Made by a program: the position numbers and the translations under genes. This document shows positions 34,517 through 43,174 of a DNA stretch of 64,000 nt, in pieces. The stretch comes from an uncultured Bacteroidales bacterium (GTDB lineage Bacteria; Bacteroidota; Bacteroidia; Bacteroidales; F082), in assembly GCA_905234455.1 (NCBI GenBank), contig CAJOIH010000007.1, positions 1-64,000 of the forward strand, read 5' to 3'. Every line of letters starts with the position of its first letter. Within the stretch, counting starts at the first letter, position 1. The notes under the pieces are model-generated. The model worked only from the letters and a program-made list of their open reading frames with translations. It was not told the origin of the DNA and did no database searches.

Positions 34517-36396
34517 ATAGAAAACACCACTTGCGGCTGGTAAGGAACAAGACCAGCCGCAGGTTGGATTACATCCTACTGGGAGTGATTCTGCTGGTGG
34601 CTGCTGTGCTGCGTCTGTGGAAACTCAGCCAGGTACCTTTCATGCACGACGAGTTCAGTGCCTTGTTTCGGCTGAAATTTGACAGCTTCCGCGATCTCAT
34701 CCAGTACGGAATCAAAATCGACGGCCATCCCGCCGGCGTGCAGACATTCCTTTATTATTGGGCCATGGTGGTTGGCTGGGACGAGTTCTGGCTGAAACTG
34801 CCTTTCGCCTTGATGGGCATCGGATCGGTTTTCCTGATCTATGTCATCGGACAACAGTGGTTCAACCGCAAAGTTGGCCTGTTGGCGGCAGCCTTCTTCG
34901 CTGTCAGCCAGCTCACCGTATTCTACAGCCAGATTATCCGCCCCTATTCTCCAGGGCTGTTCTTCGTACTGCTGATGACCTATTTCTGGAATAAGATCCT
35001 ATTTGGTCAGAAAAAGCCTTCCATCGGGATATGCATCGGCTTTGCCATCAGCACCTGTCTTTCAGCTTTGGCGCATAACTTCTCAGCGGCTCAGGCGGGA
35101 TTGATCTTCCTCACCGGCTTGTTTTTCCTAAAGAAGGAGCGTCGCCTTGCCTATTGGTTGAGCGGCATCGGTGCTCTCGTGCTTTATTCGCCCAACCTCC
35201 CCATCTTCTATCATCAGACCTTTGTGAACGGAGGCATCGGAGGCTGGCTTGCCAGGCCCAAGAGCACCTTCCTGGTCGACTTCCTGCAATACACGATGAA
35301 CTACGCTCCGCTCTTCATCTTTACGGTGGGCGTCATCATCGTTCTTCCCTTTATCTTGCAGAAGCCCGAGAAACGCCAACGACCCATTCGTTGGGCTGCC
35401 ATCGCCTGGTTCGTCATCAACTTCGCCGTGGCTTATGTGTATTCGCTGGTACGTGAGCCCATCATCCAATACAGCACCTTGATCTTCTGTTACCCCTTCC
35501 TCATCCTCATGGCATTTTCGTTCCACCGGAACAACAGCATGACGATGACCCAGACCACCATTGCTGTCGCCGCCATTCTCTTTATCGGCGCCACTTCTCT
35601 CATCACCAACCGGCGGCACTATGACCTGATGTACCATCAAGGCTACGACCAGATTGCCGCTAGGATGCAGCAGGACAACGACAGCCTCACTGATATCCGT
35701 TTCGCCACTGCCACACTCCGAGCCGAGTTACCCGATTTCTATCAATCCCAAACCTCGGTGACCCGCCGCATCATTTTCGACGAGAAGAACCACAGTCCCG
35801 CCCACTTGCGCCAATGGCTCGATGCCAACCACAGCCACTTCTTGGGTTTCGGGTGGACCGACTATGTGAACCCTGCATGGGAGACCCAGGCGGTGGCCCA
35901 TTACCCTTGGCTGGTTCAACAGAACACGTGGTTTACCTCCAAGTACCTCACCTTGTCGAGCGACTCAGTAGCTGGCGCCACCTATCAGCTCCAACCACTC
36001 AACACCCAGCGCCAATCCCTTGTCAATGTCGAATGGTGCACTCCACAAACTATTTATGGAGATTCCCTCGATAGCAAAACCAATCTCGTGGGTGTCATTG
36101 CCACATTGCAGGTTGACGACACCGTCACAGGCTGCATTGTGGTCATGGAGGTCCATGACGCTGTAACCGACTCCTTGTTATTCTGGCACGGAGGTGATGA
36201 CGGCGAAGTCCTTTTGCCAGGCACCAACCGTATTGTCAATGCCATACGTTTCGACGAGAATGATTTTTCGATTCAGGGGAAAAACATCAAGACCTACCTG
36301 TGGAATCGCAACCGAGGCACGATAGTTGCAGAACGGTTCGACTACTATTGCACTCAGCACGACCCACGTTTAGCGGGTTTGTATGAGCCATTATAA
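34495..36396 (+). CDS. Third GT-C membrane glycosyltransferase
   Basis: A 633-residue membrane protein with about ten hydrophobic segments in the first 370 residues and a soluble C-terminal beta-rich domain of about 250 residues. The first periplasmic loop MHDEFSALFRLKF and DGHPAGVQTFLYYW give the family 39-like GT-C pattern. Such enzymes use polyprenyl-linked sugars. The GTG start is in a purine-rich repeat; a TTG a few codons later could be the true start, since no ATG precedes the first membrane segment. The segment between pyrH and frr is an unusual location for a glycosyltransferase. Confidence 0.75.
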   Translation: MEKGTRKDRKHHLRLVRNKTSRRLDYILLGVILLVAAVLRLWKLSQVPFMHDEFSALFRLKFDSFRDLIQYGIKIDGHPAGVQTFLYYWAMVVGWDEFWLKLPFALMGIGSVFLIYVIGQQWFNRKVGLLAAAFFAVSQLTVFYSQIIRPYSPGLFFVLLMTYFWNKILFGQKKPSIGICIGFAISTCLSALAHNFSAAQAGLIFLTGLFFLKKERRLAYWLSGIGALVLYSPNLPIFYHQTFVNGGIGGWLARPKSTFLVDFLQYTMNYAPLFIFTVGVIIVLPFILQKPEKRQRPIRWAAIAWFVINFAVAYVYSLVREPIIQYSTLIFCYPFLILMAFSFHRNNSMTMTQTTIAVAAILFIGATSLITNRRHYDLMYHQGYDQIAARMQQDNDSLTDIRFATATLRAELPDFYQSQTSVTRRIIFDEKNHSPAHLRQWLDANHSHFLGFGWTDYVNPAWETQAVAHYPWLVQQNTWFTSKYLTLSSDSVAGATYQLQPLNTQRQSLVNVEWCTPQTIYGDSLDSKTNLVGVIATLQVDDTVTGCIVVMEVHDAVTDSLLFWHGGDDGEVLLPGTNRIVNAIRFDENDFSIQGKNIKTYLWNRNRGTIVAERFDYYCTQHDPRLAGLYEPL

Positions 36397-36406
36397 AACT
36401 TTTTCT

Positions 36407-36414
36407 TAACTTTG
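36407..36414 (+). promoter_or_regulatory. Predicted -7 box for frr
   Basis: TAACTTTG matches TAnnTTTG, 21 bases before the frr ATG. Confidence 0.45.
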
Positions 36415-36434
36415 CATTCAAATTCAATAGAGCT

Positions 36435-36998
36435 ATGACAGACGAATCCCAATTTGTATTAGACGAAGCCGCTGAGAGCATGGACAATACCATCAAGCAC
36501 TTGGAACACGAGTTTCAGGGCATCAGGGCAGGCAAAGCCAGTCCAGCCATGCTGAACGGCGTGATGGTTGAATACTACGGTGCCACGGTGCCCATTGAGC
36601 AAACCGCCAACATCGGTTGTCCCGACGCCCGCATGATTGTGGTAGTGCCGTTCGACAAGAGCGCACTCGGCAACATTGCCAAGGCCATTCTCAACGCCAA
36701 TTTGGGCTTTAACCCGATGAACAACGGCGAGTTGCTCCGTATCAGTGTTCCACCGTTGACCGAGGAGCGTCGTCGCGAATTGGTGAAGCGCACCAAGACG
36801 GCCGCCGAGGACGCCAAAGTCGGCATCCGCAACATTCGCCGCAACGCCAATGACGAAGCGAAGAAGCTGGAGAAAGACACCATTTCAGAGGACGAGTCCA
36901 AACTCCTCCAGGAAGAGATTCAGAAGCTCACCGACAAGTACATCAAGAAGATTGACGACTTGACGGAGCTGAAGTCAAAAGACATTCTTACAGTTTAA
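36435..36998 (+). CDS. frr: Ribosome recycling factor
   Basis: A 187-residue protein that, with EF-G, splits ribosomes after termination. The two-domain RRF pattern is clear: LEHEFQGIRAGKASPAMLNG, MVEYYGATVPIEQTANI, and the C-terminal helix RRNANDEAKKLEKD and GTP-free tail ELKSKDIL. Length is normal. It has its own -7 box and ends at a hairpin shared with the convergent ddl gene. Confidence 0.97.
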   Translation: MTDESQFVLDEAAESMDNTIKHLEHEFQGIRAGKASPAMLNGVMVEYYGATVPIEQTANIGCPDARMIVVVPFDKSALGNIAKAILNANLGFNPMNNGELLRISVPPLTEERRRELVKRTKTAAEDAKVGIRNIRRNANDEAKKLEKDTISEDESKLLQEEIQKLTDKYIKKIDDLTELKSKDILTV

Positions 36999-37007
36999 AC
37001 AGAAAAC

Positions 37008-37033
37008 GGAGAACGGAAAGTTTTCCGTTTTCC
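37008..37033. terminator. Hairpin between convergent frr and ddl
   Basis: GGAGAACGGAAA (37008-37019) pairs with TTTCCGTTTTCC (37022-37033) with one G-T pair, followed by ATTTTTATTTTT on the plus strand. It can end frr, and perhaps also ddl in the other direction. Confidence 0.65.
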
Positions 37034-37037
37034 ATTT

Positions 37038-38015
37038 TTATTTTTCCAGAGCATCCTCTATTGCCATTCCAAACAGTTGTTCCAAACTCAGGCCGAAGCA
37101 TCGTGCCTGTGAGGGGATGATGCTGGCGTCGGACATGCCTGGAACGATGTTGGCCTCGATGAAGAACACGCCTTCCTTACTGACGATGTAGTCCATGCGG
37201 ACAAAGCCCTTGCATTCCAGTTTCTCATAAAGCATCGCCGTAGTTGCCTTGATTTCGATTTCGATTTCCTCATCCACTTGGGCAGGAGTGATCTCGTCGC
37301 ACTTGCCGGCGGTGTATTTGGCCTCATAGTCGAAGAATTCGTTCTTACTGCAGATCTCGGTGAGCGGGAACACCATCATTTTGCCTTGATAGCACATGGC
37401 GCCGCAGCCGAACTCACGTCCGTCGACGAACTTCTCACACATCACCTGTCGGCCAGCAGCCCTTGCCGTGAAAATAGCCGGTCCGAGATCTTCGGCAGTC
37501 TTCACCTTGGTCACGCCCACGCTGGAACCGTTACATGTCGGCTTGACAAACAGAGGCAGTCCCAGCTCCTTGATGATCTTGTCGGCATCATACTTCTCTC
37601 CTTCGTTGATCAGCACGGAGGGAGCCACGTTGACGCCATAGGAAGCCACCAGGCGCTTGCAGAAGTCCTTGTGGAAAGTAAGGGCGCAAGTGGTCAGGGG
37701 CGAAGAGGTACAGGGGATGCCCAACAATTCCAGATAACCCGACAAGGGTCCGTTCTCTCCTGGCTCACCGTGCACTGCATTGAAAACCACGTCGAATTTC
37801 GTCCTGTGGCCGCCCACTGAGATGGAGAAATCGTTTTTGTCAACGTCCACACGGGTGCCGTCTTTCAAGAGTCCGTACCATCCTTTTTTCGAGACCACGA
37901 TGATCTTCGAATTATAGAGTTCGGGATTCAAATTCTGTTTCACCACTTGGGCGCTCTTGACGGAAATCTCAAATTCGCCGGAATCTCCGCCACAAACTAT
38001 CGCTACATTCTTCAT
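37038..38015 (-). CDS. ddl: D-alanine--D-alanine ligase
   Basis: A 325-residue ATP-grasp enzyme making the D-Ala-D-Ala end of peptidoglycan precursors. The N-terminal motif is CGGDSGEFEISVKSA, then AVHGEPGENGPLSGYLELLG, the ATP loop KPTCNGSSVGVTKV, and the metal-binding FFIEANIVPGMSDASIIP. Length is normal, near 320. It is divergent from a PASTA-domain membrane protein, and both act on cell-wall matters. No clear -7 box was found upstream. Confidence 0.96.
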   Translation of the reverse strand: MKNVAIVCGGDSGEFEISVKSAQVVKQNLNPELYNSKIIVVSKKGWYGLLKDGTRVDVDKNDFSISVGGHRTKFDVVFNAVHGEPGENGPLSGYLELLGIPCTSSPLTTCALTFHKDFCKRLVASYGVNVAPSVLINEGEKYDADKIIKELGLPLFVKPTCNGSSVGVTKVKTAEDLGPAIFTARAAGRQVMCEKFVDGREFGCGAMCYQGKMMVFPLTEICSKNEFFDYEAKYTAGKCDEITPAQVDEEIEIEIKATTAMLYEKLECKGFVRMDYIVSKEGVFFIEANIVPGMSDASIIPSQARCFGLSLEQLFGMAIEDALEK

Positions 38016-38030
38016 GTTTGAAAAATTTAT

Positions 38031-38038
38031 TAAATTTG
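38031..38038 (+). promoter_or_regulatory. Predicted -7 box for the PASTA gene
   Basis: TAAATTTG matches TAnnTTTG, 18 bases before the ATG at 38056. It argues against the upstream in-frame ATGs at 38014 and 37957. Confidence 0.45.
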
Positions 38039-38055
38039 CCGCTAAATTAGTAAAT

Positions 38056-38958
38056 ATGGGTAAACTATCGTTTCTAAAACAAAAGAAATTCTATCTCAAC
38101 CTTCTTTTGATCGTGGTTTTGAGCTTTATCCTCCTCTGGTTGACTATCAGGGCGCTCAACATCTACACTCGTCATGGGAAGGTTGTGGAGATGCCCGACT
38201 TCAGCGGTCTGACCACCACCGAGGTGGAGCGGATGTACGGGAAGGATTACCATTTCATCCTCATCGACAGCATCTATTCGAAGACCCAGGAACCCGGAAG
38301 CATCGTCCAGCAGGATCCCCTGCCCGGATCGAAGGTGAAGCACGGACGCAACGTCTATTACATCATCGTTGCCAAGACTCCGGAGCGCACCACCATGCCC
38401 AATTTGAACAACCTGTCGCTCCGCCAGGCGCTGGTGCTACTCGAGTCGAGCGGTCTCGAGGTAAAGGAGTTGCATTATGTGGACCACTTTGCCCGCAACG
38501 CCATTTGCGAGCAACACTACAACGGCACTGTCATCAAGCCTGGTACCGAGCTCATCAAAGGCAGTCAGATCACGCTCTATGTCGGCCTCGGTCCCGAAAG
38601 AAAAGACATGAAGTTGCCTTCGCTGTACGGGACATCCGCTTCCGACGTGAAACGTATCCTCAACATGTCGGGTCTCAACCTTGGCAACGAGACTTTTGAA
38701 GACCGCGACAGCATCCAATACCAGAAGGTTTGCCGCATGGATCCGCCCCAAGCCAAAGGCTCTGTCAGACCCGGCACCTTCGTCAACGTCTGGTACAAGT
38801 CGAGCCGCAACTTCAACTTTGACAAGGAGCAGGCCCATGTCCTAAGCGAAGACTCAGCGAGATATGCTGCTCAGCACCAGCCCGTTATCGATACCACCAA
38901 TTTAATAAATGACACCACATCCATTGAGATTGAAGAGCAATATGAAGACGATTTCTAA
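38056..38958 (+). CDS. PASTA-domain membrane protein
   Basis: A 300-residue protein with a short cytoplasmic start, one membrane helix (LNLLLIVVLSFILLWLTIRA, about residues 14-33) and three periplasmic PASTA domains, each opening with a Met/Leu-Pro motif: VEMPDFSGLTTTEVERM, TMPNLNNLSLRQAL and KLPSLYGTSASDVKRIL. PASTA domains bind peptidoglycan or beta-lactam-like ligands. No kinase or transpeptidase domain is attached. The ATG at 38056 is preferred because earlier in-frame ATGs lie inside ddl or upstream of the -7 box. It overlaps the next gene by 17 bases. Confidence 0.88.
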   Translation: MGKLSFLKQKKFYLNLLLIVVLSFILLWLTIRALNIYTRHGKVVEMPDFSGLTTTEVERMYGKDYHFILIDSIYSKTQEPGSIVQQDPLPGSKVKHGRNVYYIIVAKTPERTTMPNLNNLSLRQALVLLESSGLEVKELHYVDHFARNAICEQHYNGTVIKPGTELIKGSQITLYVGLGPERKDMKLPSLYGTSASDVKRILNMSGLNLGNETFEDRDSIQYQKVCRMDPPQAKGSVRPGTFVNVWYKSSRNFNFDKEQAHVLSEDSARYAAQHQPVIDTTNLINDTTSIEIEEQYEDDF

Positions 38959-40813
38959 ACTGAAGGGATGGGTGTTGGCCTTTTGCCTCACCCCCGCACT
39001 GGTCACCGCACAGGAGGTCATCACCAGATTCAACCATGACGTCACGCCTCCGTCCAAGTCGCGCGAAGCGACGCTTCTGACCCTTCCTTTTTATGACGAC
39101 TTCTCGTCGTCCAAGGTCTATCCCGACAGCATCCTGTGGGGTGACTACGACGTCTACGTCAACGCAGGATTCCCACTCAACACCATCACCCGCAACGGCG
39201 CCACTTTCGACGTCCTCGACGCTCAAGGCCGCGTTTACGACTACGCCATCAGCAACCCCTTCATTGCGGAATACCTTACTTCCAACGCCATCCGACTCGA
39301 CTCCGTCTTCAACCCCGAGCCCCGTGCCCTGACTCCCGCCGACTCACTCTACTTCAGTTTCTTCTTCCAACCCCAAGGCAACGGCAACGCCCCAGAGTCG
39401 TTAGACTCGCTCGTACTCGAGTTCGGTCTGCCCCAGGACTTCGACACGGTGTGGTATCATGTGTGGAGCACCCCTGGTCAGACCCTGGCTAAGTTCCTTG
39501 AAGAAAACGACAGCTCCTATTTCAAGCAGGTCATGATTCCCATCACCGACCCCATGTTTTTCCAACGCGAGTTCTTCTTCAGGTTCTACAACTACGCCAG
39601 TATCGCCAACAACTCGTTACCTTCTGGCAGAGGCAATGAGGACAACTGGAACATCGATGTCGTTTATCTCGATTATGGCCGCACCATCGCCGACCCCTCG
39701 TACCCAAAAGTCAGCTTCACTGGCGAGACCCCATCGTTCCTTAGCCGGTATCGCGTCATGCCCTACAAACACTATCGTGCGAACCCCACCGCCAATATCA
39801 ACGAGAAGTTCACCTTTAAGGTCTCCAATCTCGACAGCCAGCCTCATCGACTCATCCATCGCTACACCGTCGACCAAGTAGAAGGTAGCCAACATTACCT
39901 TTACACCAGCCACGGCACCATCGACATCTCCCCCATGACCTACAGCCAGCCCGACAGTGCCTCTGTGGCCCAGCTGTTCGCTTTGGACTACGGCATCGAC
40001 TCCACTTCGTTCCTCATTCGGCAATATATCAGCGACTCCACCTGCAACCCACCTTTGGTCGACTCGATGGCCTACACCCTGGGGTTCTACAACTATTTTG
40101 CCTATGACGACGGCACTCCCGAACTGGGTTTCGGCGTGGAGCCTTCACCCGGCGGCATCTTTGCCGTGAAGTTTGAGCTCAATGAGGTAGACACCCTCCG
40201 CGGCGTGCAGATCCTTTTCAACCACACCCTTAACGATGCCAACGACCAGTATTTCGACATCGTGGTGTGGAAGGACAACAACGGCAAGCCTGGCGACGAG
40301 GTGTATCGTCTCGCCATGTGCAAGCCCATCTGGCACGACCAGATCTACCGGTTTGCCTATTATAAGTTCGACCGCATCGTTCGCCTCACCGGCGCGTTCT
40401 ACATCGGCATCGTCCAACAAGGCACCGGGATTATCAATGTCGGATTCGACAGCTCCAACGACAACTCGAGATACAATTTCTTCAATGTCATCGGGGGATG
40501 GCAACAGAGCACCAAGGCAGGTTCCATCATGCTCCGTCCCGTGGTCGGCCGCAGCTACTACATCGGCGTCGACGAGGTCCAAGCTGCTGACGGTGTCACC
40601 CTCTACCCCAACCCCGCCTCCAACACGCTTCATCTCGATGGCATCTCCGACGGTGTTTCCATTGCCGTGTACGACCTCACCGGACGGCAGGTCCTACGCA
40701 GCGACTTCACCGATGAAATCGACCTCCTACCTCTCCGTGACGGCTTGTACCTGCTCCGTGTCACCACCGGCGATGGGGCAGTCATCACCAAGAAATTCAT
40801 GGTCAGGCAATGA
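38942..40813 (+). CDS. Large secreted T9SS cargo protein
   Basis: A 623-residue protein with a signal peptide (MKTISKLKGWVLAFCLTPALVTAQ is cut near residue 24), a long beta-rich region that includes LPFYDDFSSSKVYPDS and two jelly-roll-like blocks, and a C-terminal T9SS domain beginning LYPNPASNTLHLDG and ending ITKKFMVRQ. I do not recognise an enzyme domain. The ATG at 38942 is chosen because it begins the signal peptide; an in-frame ATG lies 33 bases earlier. It overlaps the PASTA gene by 17 bases and rluD by four (ATGA), so these three are likely one operon. Confidence 0.82.
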   Translation: MKTISKLKGWVLAFCLTPALVTAQEVITRFNHDVTPPSKSREATLLTLPFYDDFSSSKVYPDSILWGDYDVYVNAGFPLNTITRNGATFDVLDAQGRVYDYAISNPFIAEYLTSNAIRLDSVFNPEPRALTPADSLYFSFFFQPQGNGNAPESLDSLVLEFGLPQDFDTVWYHVWSTPGQTLAKFLEENDSSYFKQVMIPITDPMFFQREFFFRFYNYASIANNSLPSGRGNEDNWNIDVVYLDYGRTIADPSYPKVSFTGETPSFLSRYRVMPYKHYRANPTANINEKFTFKVSNLDSQPHRLIHRYTVDQVEGSQHYLYTSHGTIDISPMTYSQPDSASVAQLFALDYGIDSTSFLIRQYISDSTCNPPLVDSMAYTLGFYNYFAYDDGTPELGFGVEPSPGGIFAVKFELNEVDTLRGVQILFNHTLNDANDQYFDIVVWKDNNGKPGDEVYRLAMCKPIWHDQIYRFAYYKFDRIVRLTGAFYIGIVQQGTGIINVGFDSSNDNSRYNFFNVIGGWQQSTKAGSIMLRPVVGRSYYIGVDEVQAADGVTLYPNPASNTLHLDGISDGVSIAVYDLTGRQVLRSDFTDEIDLLPLRDGLYLLRVTTGDGAVITKKFMVRQ

Positions 40814-41862
40814 GCGAGCAGATTCTTGAAGACCTCCTGGAAGGCGAAGGCACTGAAGAAGAAGGCGGCGAGCTCTACGAGCACATCCGCATCGTGGTCG
40901 ACAAGGGTCAGTCGCAGGAGCGCATTGACACTTTCTTGACCAACCACATCCAGAACATCTCCCGCAACCGCATACAGAACGCTGCCAAGGCTGGCAACAT
41001 CCTCGTCAACGGTAAGGCGGTGAAATCGAACTACAAAGTTAAGCCCTGCGATGTCATCTCCATTGTATTCAGCTACCCACCACGCGATGTCACCATTACT
41101 CCACAGGAGATTCCGTTGAACATCGTTTATGAGGACGACGATGTCATCGTCATCAACAAGCAGGCGGGTTTGGTGGTCCACCCCGGCCATGGCAACTTCG
41201 AGGGTACGCTGCTCCACGGTCTGGCTTGGCATTTCGAGCAGACCCACCAGGAGGTGGAGAACAAGTTCGGTTATCTGGTGCATCGCATCGACAAGGACAC
41301 CACCGGCTTGATGCTCGTTGCCAAAAACGAGACGGCCCAAGCCATCCTTGCCCATCAGTTCTTCGTGCATAGCATCCACCGCCGCTACAACGCGCTGGTG
41401 TGGGGCGACTTCGAGGAGGATGATGGCACCATCGAGGGCAATATCGGACGCAGCCCCAACGACCGCCGCAAGATGATGGTCTACCCCAACGGCGACCATG
41501 GCAAGGAGGCCATCACCCATTGGCATGTGCTGGAACGTTTCGGCTATGTCACCCTTAACGAATACCGGCTGGAGACCGGCCGCACCCATCAGATCCGCGT
41601 ACATTCGCAGTATATCGGACATCCTCTCTTCAACGATGCCACCTACGGCGGCGACCAGATCCTCAAAGGCACCACCTTCTCAAAATACCGTCAGTTCATC
41701 GACAACTGCTTCAAGCTGTTGCCCCGTCACGCCCTCCACGCGAAGGAGTTGGGCTTTGTGCATCCCAGCACCAAGAAAGAGATGCTTTTCACCTCCGAAC
41801 TTCCGGCAGACATGAGTGCGGTCATTGAGAAGTGGAGGAGATATGCGAGGAGTGAGGAGTGA
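40810..41862 (+). CDS. rluD: RluD-type 23S rRNA pseudouridine synthase
   Basis: A 350-residue pseudouridine synthase of the RluA/RluD group. An N-terminal S4 RNA-binding domain (ERIDTFLTNHIQ...AAKAGNILVNGK) is followed by a catalytic domain with the nucleophilic Asp in HRIDKDTTGLML and the ETGRTHQIRVH motif. It would modify helix 69 of 23S rRNA if it is the true RluD; RluA or RluC specificity cannot be excluded. The last codons (RSEE) and TGA lie in a repeat between it and the convergent hldD. Confidence 0.88.
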   Translation: MSEQILEDLLEGEGTEEEGGELYEHIRIVVDKGQSQERIDTFLTNHIQNISRNRIQNAAKAGNILVNGKAVKSNYKVKPCDVISIVFSYPPRDVTITPQEIPLNIVYEDDDVIVINKQAGLVVHPGHGNFEGTLLHGLAWHFEQTHQEVENKFGYLVHRIDKDTTGLMLVAKNETAQAILAHQFFVHSIHRRYNALVWGDFEEDDGTIEGNIGRSPNDRRKMMVYPNGDHGKEAITHWHVLERFGYVTLNEYRLETGRTHQIRVHSQYIGHPLFNDATYGGDQILKGTTFSKYRQFIDNCFKLLPRHALHAKELGFVHPSTKKEMLFTSELPADMSAVIEKWRRYARSEE

Positions 41863-41893
41863 GAAGTGAGAAGTTAGGAGTGGGAAGAGAGGA
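41845..41893. repeat. GAGGAGTGAGAAGT repeat between convergent rluD and hldD
   Basis: GAGGAGTGAGGAGTGAGAAG and GTGAGAAGTTAGGAGTGGG continue the same purine-rich repeat as at 20815. It gives rluD its TGA (41860-41862) and hldD its TAA (41876-41874), plus the last residues SSHS of the hldD product. Confidence 0.85.
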
Positions 41894-42830
41894 AGTTGAC
41901 GTAGGAACGGACGCCGTCCTCTAGGGAAGTAAAGGGGGCTTCGTAGCCGGCTTTTCGCAGTTTGGCCATATTGGCTTCGGTGAAGTATTGGTACTTATCG
42001 CGAATATCCATCGGAGTGTCGATGAACTCAATGTTTGTCGGTAAGCCCAAGGCCTTGAAGGTGTTGTCGGCAAGGTCGAAGAACGACCGAGCCTTGCCGG
42101 TACCCACGTTATAGAGACCTCTTTCCGGTTTGTTCCGCATGAGCCATAGAATCACCTGAGCCACATCCTTCACATAAACGAAGTCGCGCAACTGCTGGCC
42201 ATCCTGGAAGTTGGGGTTATGGGAACGGAACAGCTTTACCTTTCCGGTTTCCTTGATCTGGCGGAAGGCATGAAGGATCACCGATGCCATCTTGCCTTTA
42301 TGGAATTCGTTGGGACCATACACATTGAAGAACTTCAGTCCCGCCCAAAAAGGAGGCTGCCCGGTCTGCGCCAGGATATATTTATCGATTTCGTTTTTGG
42401 AACGACCGTAGGGGTTCAGGGGTTGCAAACGTCCAACGATGTCGTGTCGGTCGTCGTAGCCTAGTTCACCCATGCCGTAAGTAGCCGCAGAGGAGGCGTA
42501 GATCAAGGGGATTTGGTATTGGACACAGCGCGTCCACACCTGGATGGTGTAATCCACATTCAGTTGTTGGAACACGCCATAGTCGAACTCTGTAGTGTCG
42601 GTCCTTGCTCCAAGGTGGATTACAAATTCTACATTTCTATGGTTTTCATTAAACCAATCGAAAAAGGCCTTTCGGTCGATTAATTCGGCAAATGCCAGAT
42701 GTTCATAATTCCGTTTCTTCTCGGTTTTTGAGAAATCGTCCACAAGAGCCAAATCGACATAGCCCGATTGGTTCAATAGTTCAGCCACGTTGGAGGCGAT
42801 AAAACCTGCTGCGCCTGTGATGACGATCAT
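41874..42830 (-). CDS. hldD: ADP-glyceromanno-heptose 6-epimerase
   Basis: A 318-residue extended short-chain dehydrogenase. The Rossmann motif GAAGFIASN binds NADP, and the active site is in ASSAATYG with Tyr-x3-Lys in YGRSKNEID. FNVYGPNEFHKGKMASV is typical of HldD/RfaD, which makes the L-glycero-D-manno-heptose donor for lipopolysaccharide inner core. Length is normal. Its stop falls in a repeat shared with rluD. It overlaps the MerR regulator by four bases (ATGA). Confidence 0.9.
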   Translation of the reverse strand: MIVITGAAGFIASNVAELLNQSGYVDLALVDDFSKTEKKRNYEHLAFAELIDRKAFFDWFNENHRNVEFVIHLGARTDTTEFDYGVFQQLNVDYTIQVWTRCVQYQIPLIYASSAATYGMGELGYDDRHDIVGRLQPLNPYGRSKNEIDKYILAQTGQPPFWAGLKFFNVYGPNEFHKGKMASVILHAFRQIKETGKVKLFRSHNPNFQDGQQLRDFVYVKDVAQVILWLMRNKPERGLYNVGTGKARSFFDLADNTFKALGLPTNIEFIDTPMDIRDKYQYFTEANMAKLRKAGYEAPFTSLEDGVRSYVNFLSSHS

Positions 42831-43171
42831 GATATTTTCTTTGCCAGTTCCTTATCCAGATCCACCAGGAATTTCCTGGTTTTTCCGAGTGTTTCCAGCA
42901 TGATCACCCGTTCCTCGTATTCCGAGAACTTGTCTTTCAGTGCCATTTTGGCGCCGGCGAGGGTATAGCCTTTGACTTTAGTGAGGTGGTAGATCATGTG
43001 GAGATAGCGGACATCGCGCTGGGTAAACAGACGGTTGCCTTTTTTGTTTTTTCTGGGGCGGAGCACGTCGAACTCGTTTTCCCAGTAGCGGATCATCGAA
43101 GTGTTCACGCCAAACATCTTGGCCACTTCGCCGATGCTGTAGTAATACTTTTCGGTGTTGTTTTCTTCCAT
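42827..43171 (-). CDS. MerR family transcriptional regulator
   Basis: A 114-residue protein with an N-terminal MerR helix-turn-helix (SIGEVAKMFGVNTSMIRYWE) and a short helical tail. No metal or ligand domain with cysteines follows, so it is a short, SoxR/HspR-unlike member with unknown signal. It lies between hldD and an M23 peptidase in one direction, with overlap at one side and three bases at the other, implying co-transcription. The alaS - M23 - MerR order is common in Bacteroidetes. Confidence 0.9.
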   Translation of the reverse strand: MEENNTEKYYYSIGEVAKMFGVNTSMIRYWENEFDVLRPRKNKKGNRLFTQRDVRYLHMIYHLTKVKGYTLAGAKMALKDKFSEYEERVIMLETLGKTRKFLVDLDKELAKKIS

Positions 43172-43174
43172 AGC

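Noticed and set aside
37957-38055. Earlier starts for the PASTA protein
   Set aside because: They lie inside ddl or upstream of the predicted -7 box, and add residues not expected before the membrane helix.
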